In this document: piece by piece, positions 14,311 to 24,576 of the stretch
How the letters are laid out: the number at the start of each line of letters is the position of its first letter
Position numbering within the stretch: position 1 is the stretch's first letter
NCBI RefSeq assembly: GCF_021347895.1
Contig: NC_067118.1
Span: 14,635,015-14,699,014, forward strand
Reading direction: 5' to 3'
Length of the DNA stretch: 64,000 bases
From: Acanthochromis polyacanthus
Lineage: Eukaryota > Chordata > Actinopteri > Pomacentridae
The notes under the pieces: generated by a model
What the model was told of the DNA's origin: nothing
The model's database searches: none
Seen by the model: only the letters and a program-made list of their open reading frames with translations
Program-made: the position numbers and the translations under genes

Positions 14311-14834
14311 ATTTTCTTATCATTTACTATTACCATCATTTTCACTATCATGTGTTTAATATTATGATATCAACCACCTGAGAGCCAATTCCCCTGATCC
14401 TCCAAATGTCATACCCCATTTCTAACCTCTGATTTTGTTGCTTTTACATCCATTTCATCACTTCTGCTTTAACATTATTATGAACTTAGTATTATTATCA
14501 CATACATAGGCTATATAGGGTATATTATCGATTTATTTAGTTATTCATTTACTTCTACTCATCCACTTATTCAAGTATTCATTAAAAATTAGAAATGCCA
14601 CTCTATGTTATTATTACTTTATAATTTATATTCTTAATGGGATGCACTGTAAAGGGATTAATATACAATAGATATATTATGCATAAATAACATATACTAT
14701 TTGAGTTAATCCACTTATTGTTTAATTATGTTTGTTTAATTGGATTCTTTATGTTATTATTATTATTAGCACTATTACTACTAATTTGCTACTTCCTATG
14801 TGTATGCATATATGCATGTGTGTGTAGGTGTATG

Positions 14835-14882
<48 letters not shown>
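14835..14882. repeat. TA dinucleotide run
   Basis: About 24 TA units lie within the LINE 3' UTR. A further TA-rich patch is at 14915-14932. Confidence 0.9.
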
Positions 14883-14883
<1 letters not shown>

Positions 14884-16592
14884 TTTCTATAATTTACATT
14901 GTTTGATATAATATTAATATATATATATATATTTTTAGATTGGTGATACTACCATATGTTATAATTATCACATAAACCATATATATAAAATATATAGGGT
15001 ATATTATTTATTTATTTATGTATCTATTTATGTATTTATTTACGTATTATTCATGTATCTGTTTATTTTTGTTTATTCACTTATTCATTTATTTATTTTC
15101 AATTCATCCATTTATTCAAGTACTTGTTTATTTAAGATTAGTAATACTACTATAGGCTATAATTACTTAATAGCTTATATTCTTAGTGGGATGTTTATTA
15201 TATTGAACTCTTGTGGGGTTTGTTTTTTTTGTTATCATTTTCACTACCATTTTCACTATCACTCTCTCTTTAACCTAAATAGATTATTTATGTATAAATA
15301 TTTACTATCTATTTGAGTTCATCCTTTTATTATTATTTTTTTCTTTACTGGATTATTATTATTTTATTAACTATTATTGTTCTATTATATATGATAATAT
15401 TATGAGAACAACTAGTAGATATAATTATGTGTTGTGGTGATGAGACGATGACCTGAGCATGGGGGTACATGTGTGGGGGGTGGACTGGGGAGCTGGGGTT
15501 TCGCGGGCGGTGGCAGTGCGCCCGGCCCCCCCCCCCGGTTGGTATGTCGGTGTCCCTGGTGGGACTGGTTGGATGGGGGGCGGGGGGGTGGCTTACGCCC
15601 CCACCCATCTCTAAAGGGAAAGAAATTATTTTAAAAAATAATAATAATTATTATTAAAATATATATATAAATAAATAAATAAATAAATAAATAATTGAAA
15701 AAAATATTAATAATAATAATAATAATAACAATAAATAAATAATTGTAGCCTTTCTCAGACAACAAACTTCCTCCCCAGGGAGGTAAAACTGGCAGAACAG
15801 GGGAACGTTGAGGGGGCGGGCTCTCACTCGCCTCCCTGCTCCATCTGTTCTTGTTAGGGGCCCGAGCGTGCCACCGCGGGCTGGTGCGCGGTGTCATTTG
15901 CTCGACCCCTGGTTCGCTGATTTACCCCCTCGCCCACCACTCATTGCTCGGTCGTTGTTTTTTATTACAACATATATAGTATTGTTATATATTATTATTA
16001 ATAGTATATTCAAACAAATTATATTATATACTATCAGTTTGTCTCTTCACTAGACCTTATTGTATTATATTCACCGTTGATGTTATCACTATTACTATTA
16101 TTATGGTTGATATCTTATTATTATTTTATTCTTCTTAGTATTATATCATAGCATTATTTTTAATATTATATTATAGGTTGTGCATCGCCCCTCACTCCTC
16201 ACTGCTTGTTCATCAATTTTTATTCTTTATCTTTATTTGTTTGTTTATTTTTTTATTTTTATTTTCTATTTTTTAAAATTATTATTATTTTTTGTTTTAG
16301 CTTTTTCTTGTTCCCTTCTTCCTCCTCACATATCAAGCCCCCGCCAGTCTACATTATTACTCATGGTCATTTAACTTACATCGAATCACTGAAACACAAT
16401 TGCCACTTATCGACAAATGCAGGTTTTTTGTTTTTGTTTTGTTTTGTTTGTTTGTTTGTTTTTGTTTGTTGAATTTGTCTACTTCTGTCTCTCTTTTTTT
16501 AAATATTTCCATTCATTGTATCTTCACTGTCTACATCACTGTTGTTGTTATTGTTTGTCACACGGTTTCACAATAAAAAAAAAAAAAAAAAA

Positions 16593-17230
16593 TTAATTTC
16601 TCCCGGCCAAATGAATTGCCTTTTTGGCGGCCTTATCATACACCAAAACGCGTGAAATTTGGCGTGCACATCAGGACTGGCCAAAAATTTGATATTTTAT
16701 GGGAGTTGCGCATGTGTGTGGCAAAATGGCTCTATAGCGCCACCTGCAAAATTGAAAAGTGGTCATTAGGCCAACTGCCACAATGTTTCATTTACAGCTA
16801 CAATATTTGGTGGCCATATGCACCACATCAGGACACACCAAAAAGTCAATCACAGCCACGCCCTAAACCCAACAGGAAGTTGACCATCTTGAATTTGCTG
16901 TAGATTTGTAAAAATTCATTTCTCCCGGCAAATGAATTGCCTTTTTGGCGGCCTTATCATAAACCAAAACGCGTGAAATTTGGCGTGCACATCAGGACTG
17001 GCCAAAAATTTGATATTTTATGGGAGTTGTGCATGTGTGTGGCAAAATGGCTCTATAGCGCCACCTGCAAAATTGAAAAAGTGGTCATTAGGCCAACTGC
17101 CACAATGTTTCATTTACAGCTACAATATTTGGTGGCCATATGCACCACATCAGGACACACCAAAAAGTCAATAACAGCCACGCCCTAAACCCAACAGAAA
17201 GTCGGCCATCTTGAATTTGCTGTAAATTTG
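16593..17230. repeat. Two tandem 321-bp units of the composite repeat
   Basis: The phrase ATGAATTGCCTTTTTGGCGG recurs at 16611 and 16932, and the whole unit between is nearly identical over 321 bp. Each unit contains TCTCCCGGC at its start, TATAGCGCCACCTGCAAA in the middle and CATCTTGAATTTGCTGTA at its end. A related unit at 11600-11897 lies on the other side of the LINE and is more diverged. Confidence 0.88.
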
Positions 17231-17808
17231 TCAAAATTAATAGCTCCTAGGGGGTAAGTCTGAGAGAACTGAAATTTGGCCAGTACATGCACCAGAACTT
17301 GCTGATGAAAAGTTATCAAAAACTCAACCAGAAGCCAAAAGGTGTGGCCATGGCGGAGCCTCAAAAAACTGATCCTTCGCCATGAAACAGGAAGTGGTGT
17401 CTAATTCTTCTCAATATGCTCCAAGCTGCCTGAAACTTTACATGTATGATGACAGTCCTGTCCTGATGTCATCCACATAGGGATATTCATTGACAGTCAT
17501 AGCGCCACCTTGTGGTTTCAGGAAATAGACATCGTTTACACTTTCATGCCCTATTCTTACCCAGTTGATCATATTCACTTCAAATGCGGTGACAACAGGC
17601 TGAACACATTGATGATGCATCCCAGTGAAAATGTTGACTTGTCATCAAAGGGCGTGTCTGTGGCGGCCAAACTAATTTCCATGTTTCGCCATGAAAATGT
17701 AACGATTCATATCTCAGCTGAACAAGATCCTATCTGGCCCAAACTTCACATGATGGACACCAGGTCCAGTCTGAACACATCCACACTCATAAATTCTGAA
17801 AATGTCAT

Positions 17809-18090
17809 AGCGCCACCTGTTGGATGGACAGGAAATGCTTTATAAGTAGCCTGTACATGTTCCAATCGGCCTGAAACTTTACATGACTGATCAGAGTCCA
17901 ACCCTCATCACATCCACTGTTTGAAATACAGTCTCAGTCGCAGCGCCACCTGGTGGATGGACAGGAAATGCTCTATAACTGCTCTGAACATGCTCCAATC
18001 TGGCTGAAATTTTACATGTATGATCAGACTCTGGTCCAGATGCGAATCAGAGGCCGACATACACTCTCAGTCACAGCGCCACCTGGTGGA
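17809..18090. repeat. 133-bp modules punctuated by AGCGCCACCTG
   Basis: AGCGCCACCTG starts at 17809, 17942 and 18075, an exact 133-bp period. The sequence between copies is clearly related (TGGATGGACAGGAAATGCT, then a TCCAATC and TTTACATG phrase). A further AGCGCCACCT at 17501 belongs to an older, longer module. These modules form the right part of the composite repeat. Confidence 0.85.
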
Positions 18091-18454
18091 CGTGTGTGGA
18101 TTCGCCGACCAGCGTGGATGCGAGGACCCGTCCAAAGCTTGCAGCTTTAATTAACATTATAATTTTATAATTCCAGCACCCTTTAAACTGAGGATGTACC
18201 ATCACAAATGGATAAAAACTCTGGAGTCTTGTGGAGTTTGCACCTCGAGTGGATTCTCGAAGTCTACAGAACCTTTCTGTGAAACTGGTTCAGTCAGCAA
18301 ATGAAGTGAAATTTTGACATTTTACTCTTCAGGAAAGACCTGAATTTATATCTAACTTCTAAATTTCATCTGCAGTAAGATGTCTCAGAGATTTCTGCTC
18401 CTGCTGCAATACAGTATAGGTTAAATAATTTTAGATTCTGGTGCATATATGCAT

Positions 18455-18460
<6 letters not shown>

Positions 18461-18520
<60 letters not shown>

Positions 18521-18550
18521 TGTGCATGTCTCTCTCTCTCTCTCTCTCTT
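18461..18550. repeat. TG microsatellite followed by TC run
   Basis: About 30 TG units with one interruption (18514), then TGTGCATG and about 11 TC units. The open frames over this stretch are translations of the repeat. Confidence 0.95.
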
Positions 18551-19122
18551 TCCCTGGCCTGACACAGCTGAGGTTCATCTGCCAACCAACACCCAGCAGT
18601 ATATTAACTTCAACTCTCTCTTTTACTCTCTACCAGATTGTTCACTTCACCAGTGTGGTGTTAAGTCTAAGGCCAACTCTGCTCCAGTTATTCTGCTCTA
18701 ATTCTTGTTTCCAGTCAACTAACTCTGTTGTCTTTCTGCCTCAGGTTCACTCACTGCTCTCTGTCAGCTTCAACCTGAAATCACTGCTTCAGTTCATACC
18801 AGCTGCTCCACCTTACACAACAAGCACAAGATCACAGAAACCTGTTCAGCTCCCCACTTCCTCATTGTGACAAGCCCGCCTGTTTGCCCTGCTCTATTTC
18901 TCTATAGTCCAAACAACTGGCCACTTGCTCACTGCCCATACTTCAATGCTTTAACTCCAACCTCTATCCAAGGAAACATGTCCAAGCCTTGTCCTCTGTA
19001 CATTTATAGACCTTGCAGTTAAAAAAGACAGTTTAATTATATTTCCCCACGTCAGTCTGATTTCAGAGTTTTTCATCTTGATCTACCATTGCTTAGCATT
19101 CAAAAGAACAATTGACCATCTC
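18551..19122. other. Unassigned sequence, possibly leader of a decayed gypsy element
   Basis: C- and T-rich sequence without a recognisable gene. Its position just before gag remains would fit an LTR or leader of the same retroelement, but I could not identify LTR boundaries. Confidence 0.3.
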
Positions 19123-19735
19123 ATGGACCCAGTGGCTTTCAGGCTCAGCTGTCTTCCCACCGGCAACTACTCGTCAAAGAAGCATCCAGTTTGTGATCAA
19201 CTCGCTCAGTGAACTAACCAAGTCACAGTTCTTGCCAGTCCTCTAATACTGCCAGTCAGCTTAAAAGGCCACCTTCAGCCTTCTCCTCCTTCTCCACTGT
19301 CATTCCCAACTTTCAGAAGATCCTACATCACTGATCCAGAACCTTTTCTGGGGGGGCTATCTAAGTTTCTTCATGTTTGTAAATTTCATGTGACCTTCTT
19401 GCTCTTCAATTGCCAGGGCAGTCTCCTCTACACAGCTAAGCTGGATTGGGTCTCTTTGCCTCACTGGCGAGTGTGTGTACTGCAGCCAGTCTGGCCATTT
19501 TTCTTTTTACCTGTCCTCCACGGTTCGAAGACAGGGCTCACCAGTGACTGTTGGAATACTGGTGAGCCAAACCAGTTTCTCCACCAGAGCTCCATGTAGA
19601 CTACATGTCCAGGCCATTGTGAACCATCTTAAACTCCTCTTACCTGTTCCAGTCTTCATTGATTCAGGTGCTGAGGCCAACTTCCAAAATTCATTTACGG
19701 GCTCAGGAGGAAGCACACACACTGCTTCCTGAGTG
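19123..19735 (+). pseudogene. Remains of Ty3/gypsy gag zinc knuckle and protease
   Basis: An ATG at 19123 begins with M-D-P, as gypsy gag proteins often do, but the frame breaks at once. From 19467 a CCHC-like knuckle can be read as C-V-Y-C-S-Q-S-G-H-F, with its last cysteine lost. About 180 bases later comes V-F-I-D-S-G-A-E-A-N-F (near 19651-19683), the active-site D-S-G-A signature of a retroviral-type aspartic protease. The order knuckle then protease matches gypsy Gag-Pol. No reverse transcriptase or integrase is visible after it. Several stops and shifts show a dead copy. Confidence 0.65.
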
Positions 19736-20622
19736 ATATAGTGTATCTGTCAGACTGAACAGATGACTGCAGTTCCACTGTGGTCTGCCTTGGATTTTGT
19801 GGGAAGGAGACACAAGAGTCAGTCAATAGGCTTGGTGGTGCCAGAAGTAATGCAGGAAACAATTCTGCTAGGACTACTGGTGGATAAGGTTAGACTGAGT
19901 GCCAATGTCATATTTTTACAGGTTTTATCTGCACTATGGTAAAGGGCCCTGTTGGATTCTGCTTACGCAAAACCAGAAAATAAAGACTTTCTATCTCGAC
20001 CGTTTAAACTTGATACAGATTTAGTAAAGATGAAATGATGCAGTTTTCTGATTTCTTGCTGACCCCTACCACCTTTGATCCTCTGCACACTGTGCCCTGT
20101 CAGATAACCATAAAGTACAGTGCTCAATCAGACTACACATGATCACAGGAACTCAATGAGCTCTTCTGTGTTAGACGACCTACCTGTCCAGTGACGGTAT
20201 TCTGTCATCCAAGCCCCTTTCACACTTAAGTCACTTTTCTGTTAATGTTCCTCATGGCTGCATTTACGTATAAGTGCCAAACACAGTGCTTGCGATATTT
20301 GTCATTCATGCGAGACTAGTCAATACACCAATTGTTGTACTAAAATGCATAATAATGCAATAGCAGACTAAAACTGAACTAGTAGCAACTGATCAAAATG
20401 TCCAAATAACTGACAGTCCCGTTTAATTCAGATTTCTTATAGAGTGAACTCAACCTGAGGACCACAACAGTGTGACAAAATATTTACCTGCAGCTGATAA
20501 ATTGTCACACTGTGTGACAACTCACCTGTCTGAGGTGAAGAAAAGTTCATAGCAGCTGAACCAGCTTTTCGATTAACAGAATAATTGGCAATTCATTTCC
20601 AGCTGACAACCTATAATCTTAA
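19736..20622. other. Unassigned sequence after the gypsy remains
   Basis: No clear pol domain could be read here, although the stretch could hold heavily mutated pol sequence. TTGTCACACTGTGTGACAA at 20501-20519 is an imperfect palindrome. Confidence 0.3.
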
Positions 20623-21534
20623 AGCTGCTGTCCGGAGTTTCCGTTTGTTTTCAATTTATGTATCATTTTTTAACAAAGCTTAAATGTGTTAGTCTAGTTC
20701 GATACTATAATATAAAGTTAGTATAACGCGATATGAAAATTTATTCCTGAGCTCCGCCTTCCTCTCATAGACCCCCATGTTATTCCAAAAAGCGCCGGTC
20801 GCTGCCGACCAATCAACTTCGAGCTTCAGCTTTGTCAGCTGTCAATCAGCGGTTACGCGCACAGCAAGCACGCCCATGCAGAGGTGGGCGAGCTACGCAC
20901 TACGCAACCGCGCGCACATTTGTTTTGCTTGTGGAGGAGAGAGCATCAGGGCTCAGCAACTTCCAGAAAAGTTACCAATCCCACGGCTTGTCAGGCCAAG
21001 AGACTGCAGGACGTTTTTTGGCTCGGGGTGCTCACGTCGCTCCCTGACCACGGCCTCCATAGCCCGCCTGACGGCTTCGTTAAGATGCCCGACCTCTGGA
21101 GGAAGATGTTGGGGCGTCTGGGACATACTCTTCGTCAGAGGAGTCATGCAATTCTGAACTCTAGATAGAAATAAATAAACAATCTAACACATATACACGC
21201 GTAAATGCACTAAGTTTGATAAACAACGTCATCGAGAGGGATACACGAGTGTAATCACATATTGAAACTTTACTCGTTCGTCCTAGCAGATTCATGTTAT
21301 TTTGGTATTAGGACAAGTTAGACTCAATACAGCATTCTAACGTAATTCCTTTATTATTTACTAAATGTACTAAATGTAGAGTGGAAAACAGCAAAACAGG
21401 CAAGATGCTGCAGCACTCCGGGCACTCCTCATGTACTGCGCGCGTGCACAAATAAAGGGGGGAAATCAGAGGGAGGGAGGGTGGGACCAACAGCGTTTTG
21501 GGAGACGCTGCGATTCAAACTCCGGACAGCAGCT
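20623..21534. mobile_element. 912-bp DNA transposon with TTAA duplication
   Basis: Inverted ends AGCTGCTGTCCGGAGTTT and its complement AAACTCCGGACAGCAGCT are flanked by TTAA on each side (20619-20622 and 21535-21538). TTAA targeting is typical of the piggyBac and Kolobok superfamilies. The interior is GC-richer than its surroundings (20750-21150), has several CpGs and no recognisable transposase, so it is probably non-autonomous. Confidence 0.85.
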
Positions 21535-21982
21535 TTAAATGTCAGGTCTGATTATGCTGTAAACTGCAAACATTTCTCTGGTGATAATTATGCAGGAACA
21601 AAAAAACGTTTCAAAAAGACAAACCATCGCCACAGACATAAAGTTCTGTGTATTTTATGTTAAGACTGTTTGATCCAGATATAAGCAGCTGTAGACATGT
21701 AGAAACCAGGCAAAATCAGCTTTAGCAATGAATCACTTTTTAGAACAACAAATACCTGCAGCATCAGACAGCAGCAGGATTCATATGTGCGTCTCAAAAG
21801 AGAGAGACTTGCGTGCATTTGCACGTAGAACAGCGTCGACAACTTCATTCAATTCTCATTATTATAAATTATCCCCAAAAGAGCATCCAGAAAGGATCTG
21901 TCTGAGTCAGGACCTGCTGACAGGCCACATTGTGTAGAACTACGTTTTCACCTCAGACAGCTGAGATGTTTCGACAGGTTAC

Positions 21983-22750
21983 TGTCACAGCTCCCTTCTC
22001 CTCTGCCCTGTCTGTCCTGCCTGTCTCCCATCTGCCCTGTATGTCTTGCTGTCTCCCATCCGCTCCTCTGCCTTGTCTGTCTTGCTGTCTCCCATCCGCT
22101 CCTCTGCCCTGTCTGTCTTGCTGTCTCCCATCCACTCCTCTGCCTTGTCTCTCCCCCTGCAGCTCGGTGCCTGAGTGGAGTCTAGCTTCTCAGCTGACTC
22201 CACTCAGGCAATCAACCTCCTCTACGGCTCCCGGACAGCTGACGATCATCACACTGATTACTCACCTCCACAATAAGAACCGGCTCCTCCTTCCACTCCC
22301 TGCCAGATTGTTGAACTAAGACCACGCAGTTCAGTTCGCTCTCTAGCCTTCTCCATTTTCTGTTGAGTTCCTGTCTTTGTTTTCTTACGTTGTTTTCTCC
22401 TACCTCCTCACCAAGGTCAGCTGTCTGGGATCCCTGCCATCCTCCTTCCCCTCCGGCTCTCCCCAACCCAGTCATCACCGGTTTTTCCCTGCCTGGACCT
22501 CTCCGCTCCTGCCTGGACCCCCATTCCTGCCCCTGCCTGGACCCCCATTCCTGTCTGGACCCCTTCTGCCCCTGCCTGGACCCCCCCCCCCCCCGTTTCT
22601 GGCCAAACCCCCCCCACTACACCAGCCGCTCCTGCACCCTGGATTTTCCCCCCATCGAGCCACCATTTCTCCTCCAACAATAAACACTTTCATTCCAGCC
22701 AGCCTTGGCAGTGTGGCTCTCTGCTTGGGTCCACCCGCTCGTTCGTGACA
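21983..22750 (+). mobile_element. Solo LTR (768 bp) with 5-bp target duplication
   Basis: The element starts TGTCACAG and ends GTTCGTGACA, so it has the TG...CA ends of an LTR with a short inverted TGTCAC/GTGACA. It is flanked by GTTAC on both sides (21978-21982 and 22751-22755). AATAAA at 22679-22684 lies about 70 bp before the 3' end, where the R-region signal is expected. Sequence ending ...TTGGGTCCACCCGCTCGTTCGTGACA-like recalls gypsy LTRs of fish. No internal retroviral sequence lies next to it, so it arose by LTR-LTR recombination. Confidence 0.85.
22009..22150. repeat. 36-bp tandem repeat within the LTR
   Basis: The phrase CTGTCTCCCATCCGCTCCTC recurs about three and a half times with a period near 36 bp, with minor differences such as CCACTCCTC in the last copy. 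A separate run of CCTGGACCCC units occupies 22493-22590. Confidence 0.85.
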
Positions 22751-22755
22751 GTTAC

Positions 22756-23689
22756 ACACTGAATCTCAGTTTAGTTTCCATCTGTTCAGGACTATTTCTT
22801 TAAAGTTTATTACCTGTAGCATCAGACAACAACATGATCCAAGAGTGTCTCCTAAGAGAGAGACAGCTATTTACTGAAAGATCAACAGTAGTGACTTTAA
22901 TATTTAGCTTTAATTATACCTTATCCACCACTGGAGAACAATCCGTCTGAGTGAGGCCATGAGAAACATTAGTGAAAAAGAGCTCCTCTCCCTCCCAGCT
23001 GCTTGTTGTTGGAGGGATTACACGGTGTGGTCTGGACAGATTAGTATTGCGTTTAGCAGAAGTCATAAACTGCAGAGTTGAAGCCAGGGCAGCAATTACA
23101 CAGGCAGCTTTAAAATCATTGTTTCTTCAGAAATAGAGCTTAGCATTGTTTTAGACTGATTTTGGGAGCAGTAAGTATCCCGAATAACTGGCACCAAAGA
23201 GTACTATATTCCCTTCTTCAAGTGAGACTTAGCCCATGGGTCTGAAAAGAGCAATGTTCTAAAAATAGTACAGACAACATATATAGGCTAAAACAATTTT
23301 TACACACTACTAAAGAGTTTGCACAGTGAATGATGCTTTCCTTTGCTCAAATGCTTTCCCTGCTATGGGTATGACAAACATAATTACCTCTATGGCCCAG
23401 CTGACACACAGGCACAGGCTGCAGCAAGGGCTGTTTAGCAGATATTTCAATGCATCAACATGTCAGGGTACCACAAGTTGGGACTTGTGATTGTTTAGGG
23501 TAAAGCATGGTCATGATGAGACCTGTTATTCTTCATTACCATTACTGTGCAGATGCCAGCTTGTGTGACTCCTCACAGAAAATCCCAAACGGAGATTTGA
23601 ATCCAGCTGTGAGGCCACACTGCACGTCATTACACAGTGCTGCCAAGATTGCCGAACAAAACAGAAGTAGAATTTATTGTTTGTGATTT
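22756..23689. other. No gene seen; diverged duplicate of sequence left of the LTR
   Basis: The segment near 22811-22970 resembles 21750-21910: ACCTGYAGCATCAGACARCA, then AAGAGAGAGAC, then GTCTGAGT. The remainder has no recognisable feature. Confidence 0.4.
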
Positions 23690-24210
23690 TCATATCACAG
23701 AAGGGGAAAGAACAATGAGGTGTTGTCAATTTACAGAGCAGAAATATCTTCAGTGTTGTTAGCAATGCAGTGGATAGAAGACATCACAAGTGAGAGCAAT
23801 CATTTGTTCAGATTCAGGCTACTCACCCCTTTCACAGTACAGTCACTGAGACAGCAAGCTAGACATTTTGTTAGAAACAAAACATGGCACATAATTCAAG
23901 TAATGGGTCTTACAGTAAGATTTTCATGAATACTGGCACATTCTGCCATCAAAGGAAATGAAATGGTAGATTAGGTTGCAAAGGACCCAGACAAAGTATT
24001 GACATTGACTTGGAAGCTGGCTTTAGCACGTCAGAAATAAAGAGCAAGAAATGATTTGGACAGAATGAAACAGGAGAGATATTAACATCAATGCATAGAT
24101 TTTGACACAGAGCACAAAACAGCATACTATTCAAAATAGGCTCACATAATGCAGGCAGATGTGACTACTGTGGGAAAGTAGAAAAACTAAAGCGTTTTCC
24201 TGCACAGTCA
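23690..24210 (+). pseudogene. Decayed RNase H domain of a LINE-type element
   Basis: A frame around 23717-23928 reads Y-R-A-E-I-S-S-V-L-L-A-M-Q-W-I-E-D and later Q-V-M-G-L-T-V-R-F. After a stop, a frame reads A-H-S-A-I-K-G-N-E-M-V-D followed by V-A-K. This order (glutamate helix, then V/A-H-x-x-I-x-G-N-E-x-x-D) is the signature of retroelement RNase H. Towards 24160 a C-D-Y-C-G-K-like zinc motif can be read. Such domains sit at the C-terminus of I/Nimb-type fish LINEs. Multiple stops show it is dead, and no reverse transcriptase was found upstream. Confidence 0.6.
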
Positions 24211-24389
24211 GAAATATGAGGCCGCTAGAAAATCTCTGAATAAAACTTTCAGACAAAATTTTATAATATAGACACTCTTAACAGACATTAGTGCTTTCAA
24301 ATAACATTTCTGTATCTTAGGCTAATTTGTTTTTAATCAGAATCGAGTTTTAACGACAGCTGTACGAGCCTAGAATCTTATCCACACTC

Positions 24390-24576
24390 CACGCCAGTCG
24401 GTGGCGGTAATGTACCAACTCGTTGTTTGGCAACTACAAGGAGGACGAAGAAGAAGAATAAAATTCCACCTATAACCTGTGGTGGGCAGCAATCCGTGTC
24501 TGCTGCTTCTAAGTCTTCCGCATTAGACCAGAAGAAGAAGAGGCGCAAGAGAGCAAATACCGCACCTTCGACCTAG
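24390..24576 (+). promoter_or_regulatory. stk38: Candidate promoter and non-coding first exon of stk38
   Basis: A strong splice donor, CCTAG then GTAAGCG, is at 24577. The sequence before it contains CCACGCCAGTCGGTGGCGG and AAGAAGAAG runs, a combination I remember from other fish 5' ends. stk38 normally has its ATG in exon 2, and its acceptor at 28190 lies 8 bases before the ATG, so an upstream non-coding exon is required. This is the best candidate by position and donor strength. There is no clear TATA box or CpG island. Confidence 0.45.

Larger units (their letters stand above)
11956..16592 (+). mobile_element. 5'-truncated L1/Tx1-type LINE with poly(A) tail
   Basis: The element starts abruptly inside the reverse transcriptase domain, continues through the ORF2 stop at 14308-14310, then has a 2.2-kb AT-rich 3' UTR. 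The UTR includes a TA run at 14835-14882, a G/C-rich patch at 15450-15610, and TTTA and TTATT runs. It ends in a 19-A tail at 16574-16592. Truncation at the 5' end and the A tail are the marks of target-primed reverse transcription. The insertion lies inside the composite repeat, and about 164 bp of the repeat is missing at the junction. Confidence 0.88.
11461..18150. mobile_element. Composite dispersed repeat with tandem internal modules, split by a LINE
   Basis: It begins directly after the Tc1 element with AGGGTCCGAGCACCGAGGGT and ends near CGAGGACCCGTCC followed by GCAGCTTTAATTA. AATTA is present at both margins. In between are modules punctuated by the phrase TAGCGCCACCTG. A 321-bp unit occurs once at 11600-11897, as a remnant at 11898-11955, and twice at 16593-17230. 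Shorter modules occupy 17230-18085. The interior has a T-rich (TTA)n run at 11558-11588. I recognise the type as common in teleost genomes but cannot assign it to a transposon class. It codes for no visible transposase. Confidence 0.7.

Noticed and set aside
15345..15897. G/C-rich frames in the LINE 3' region as possible genes
   Set aside because: The patch is inside the 3' UTR of the LINE, is of low complexity, and has no start or splice context.
17809..18085. CRISPR-like regular spacing of a short phrase
   Set aside because: The intervals between copies are themselves repeated, not unique spacers, and the host is a vertebrate.
18366..18870. Cysteine/valine- or threonine/histidine-rich frames
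   Set aside because: They translate the TG microsatellite. The same applies to frames at 62443-62776 and 62805-63187.
20777..21168. Overlapping frames of about 90-126 codons with CpGs
   Set aside because: They lie entirely within the 912-bp TTAA transposon and have no domain; the GC content is a property of the element.
22363..22759. Long proline- and glycine-rich frames on both strands
   Set aside because: They are translations of the C-rich tandem array inside the solo LTR.
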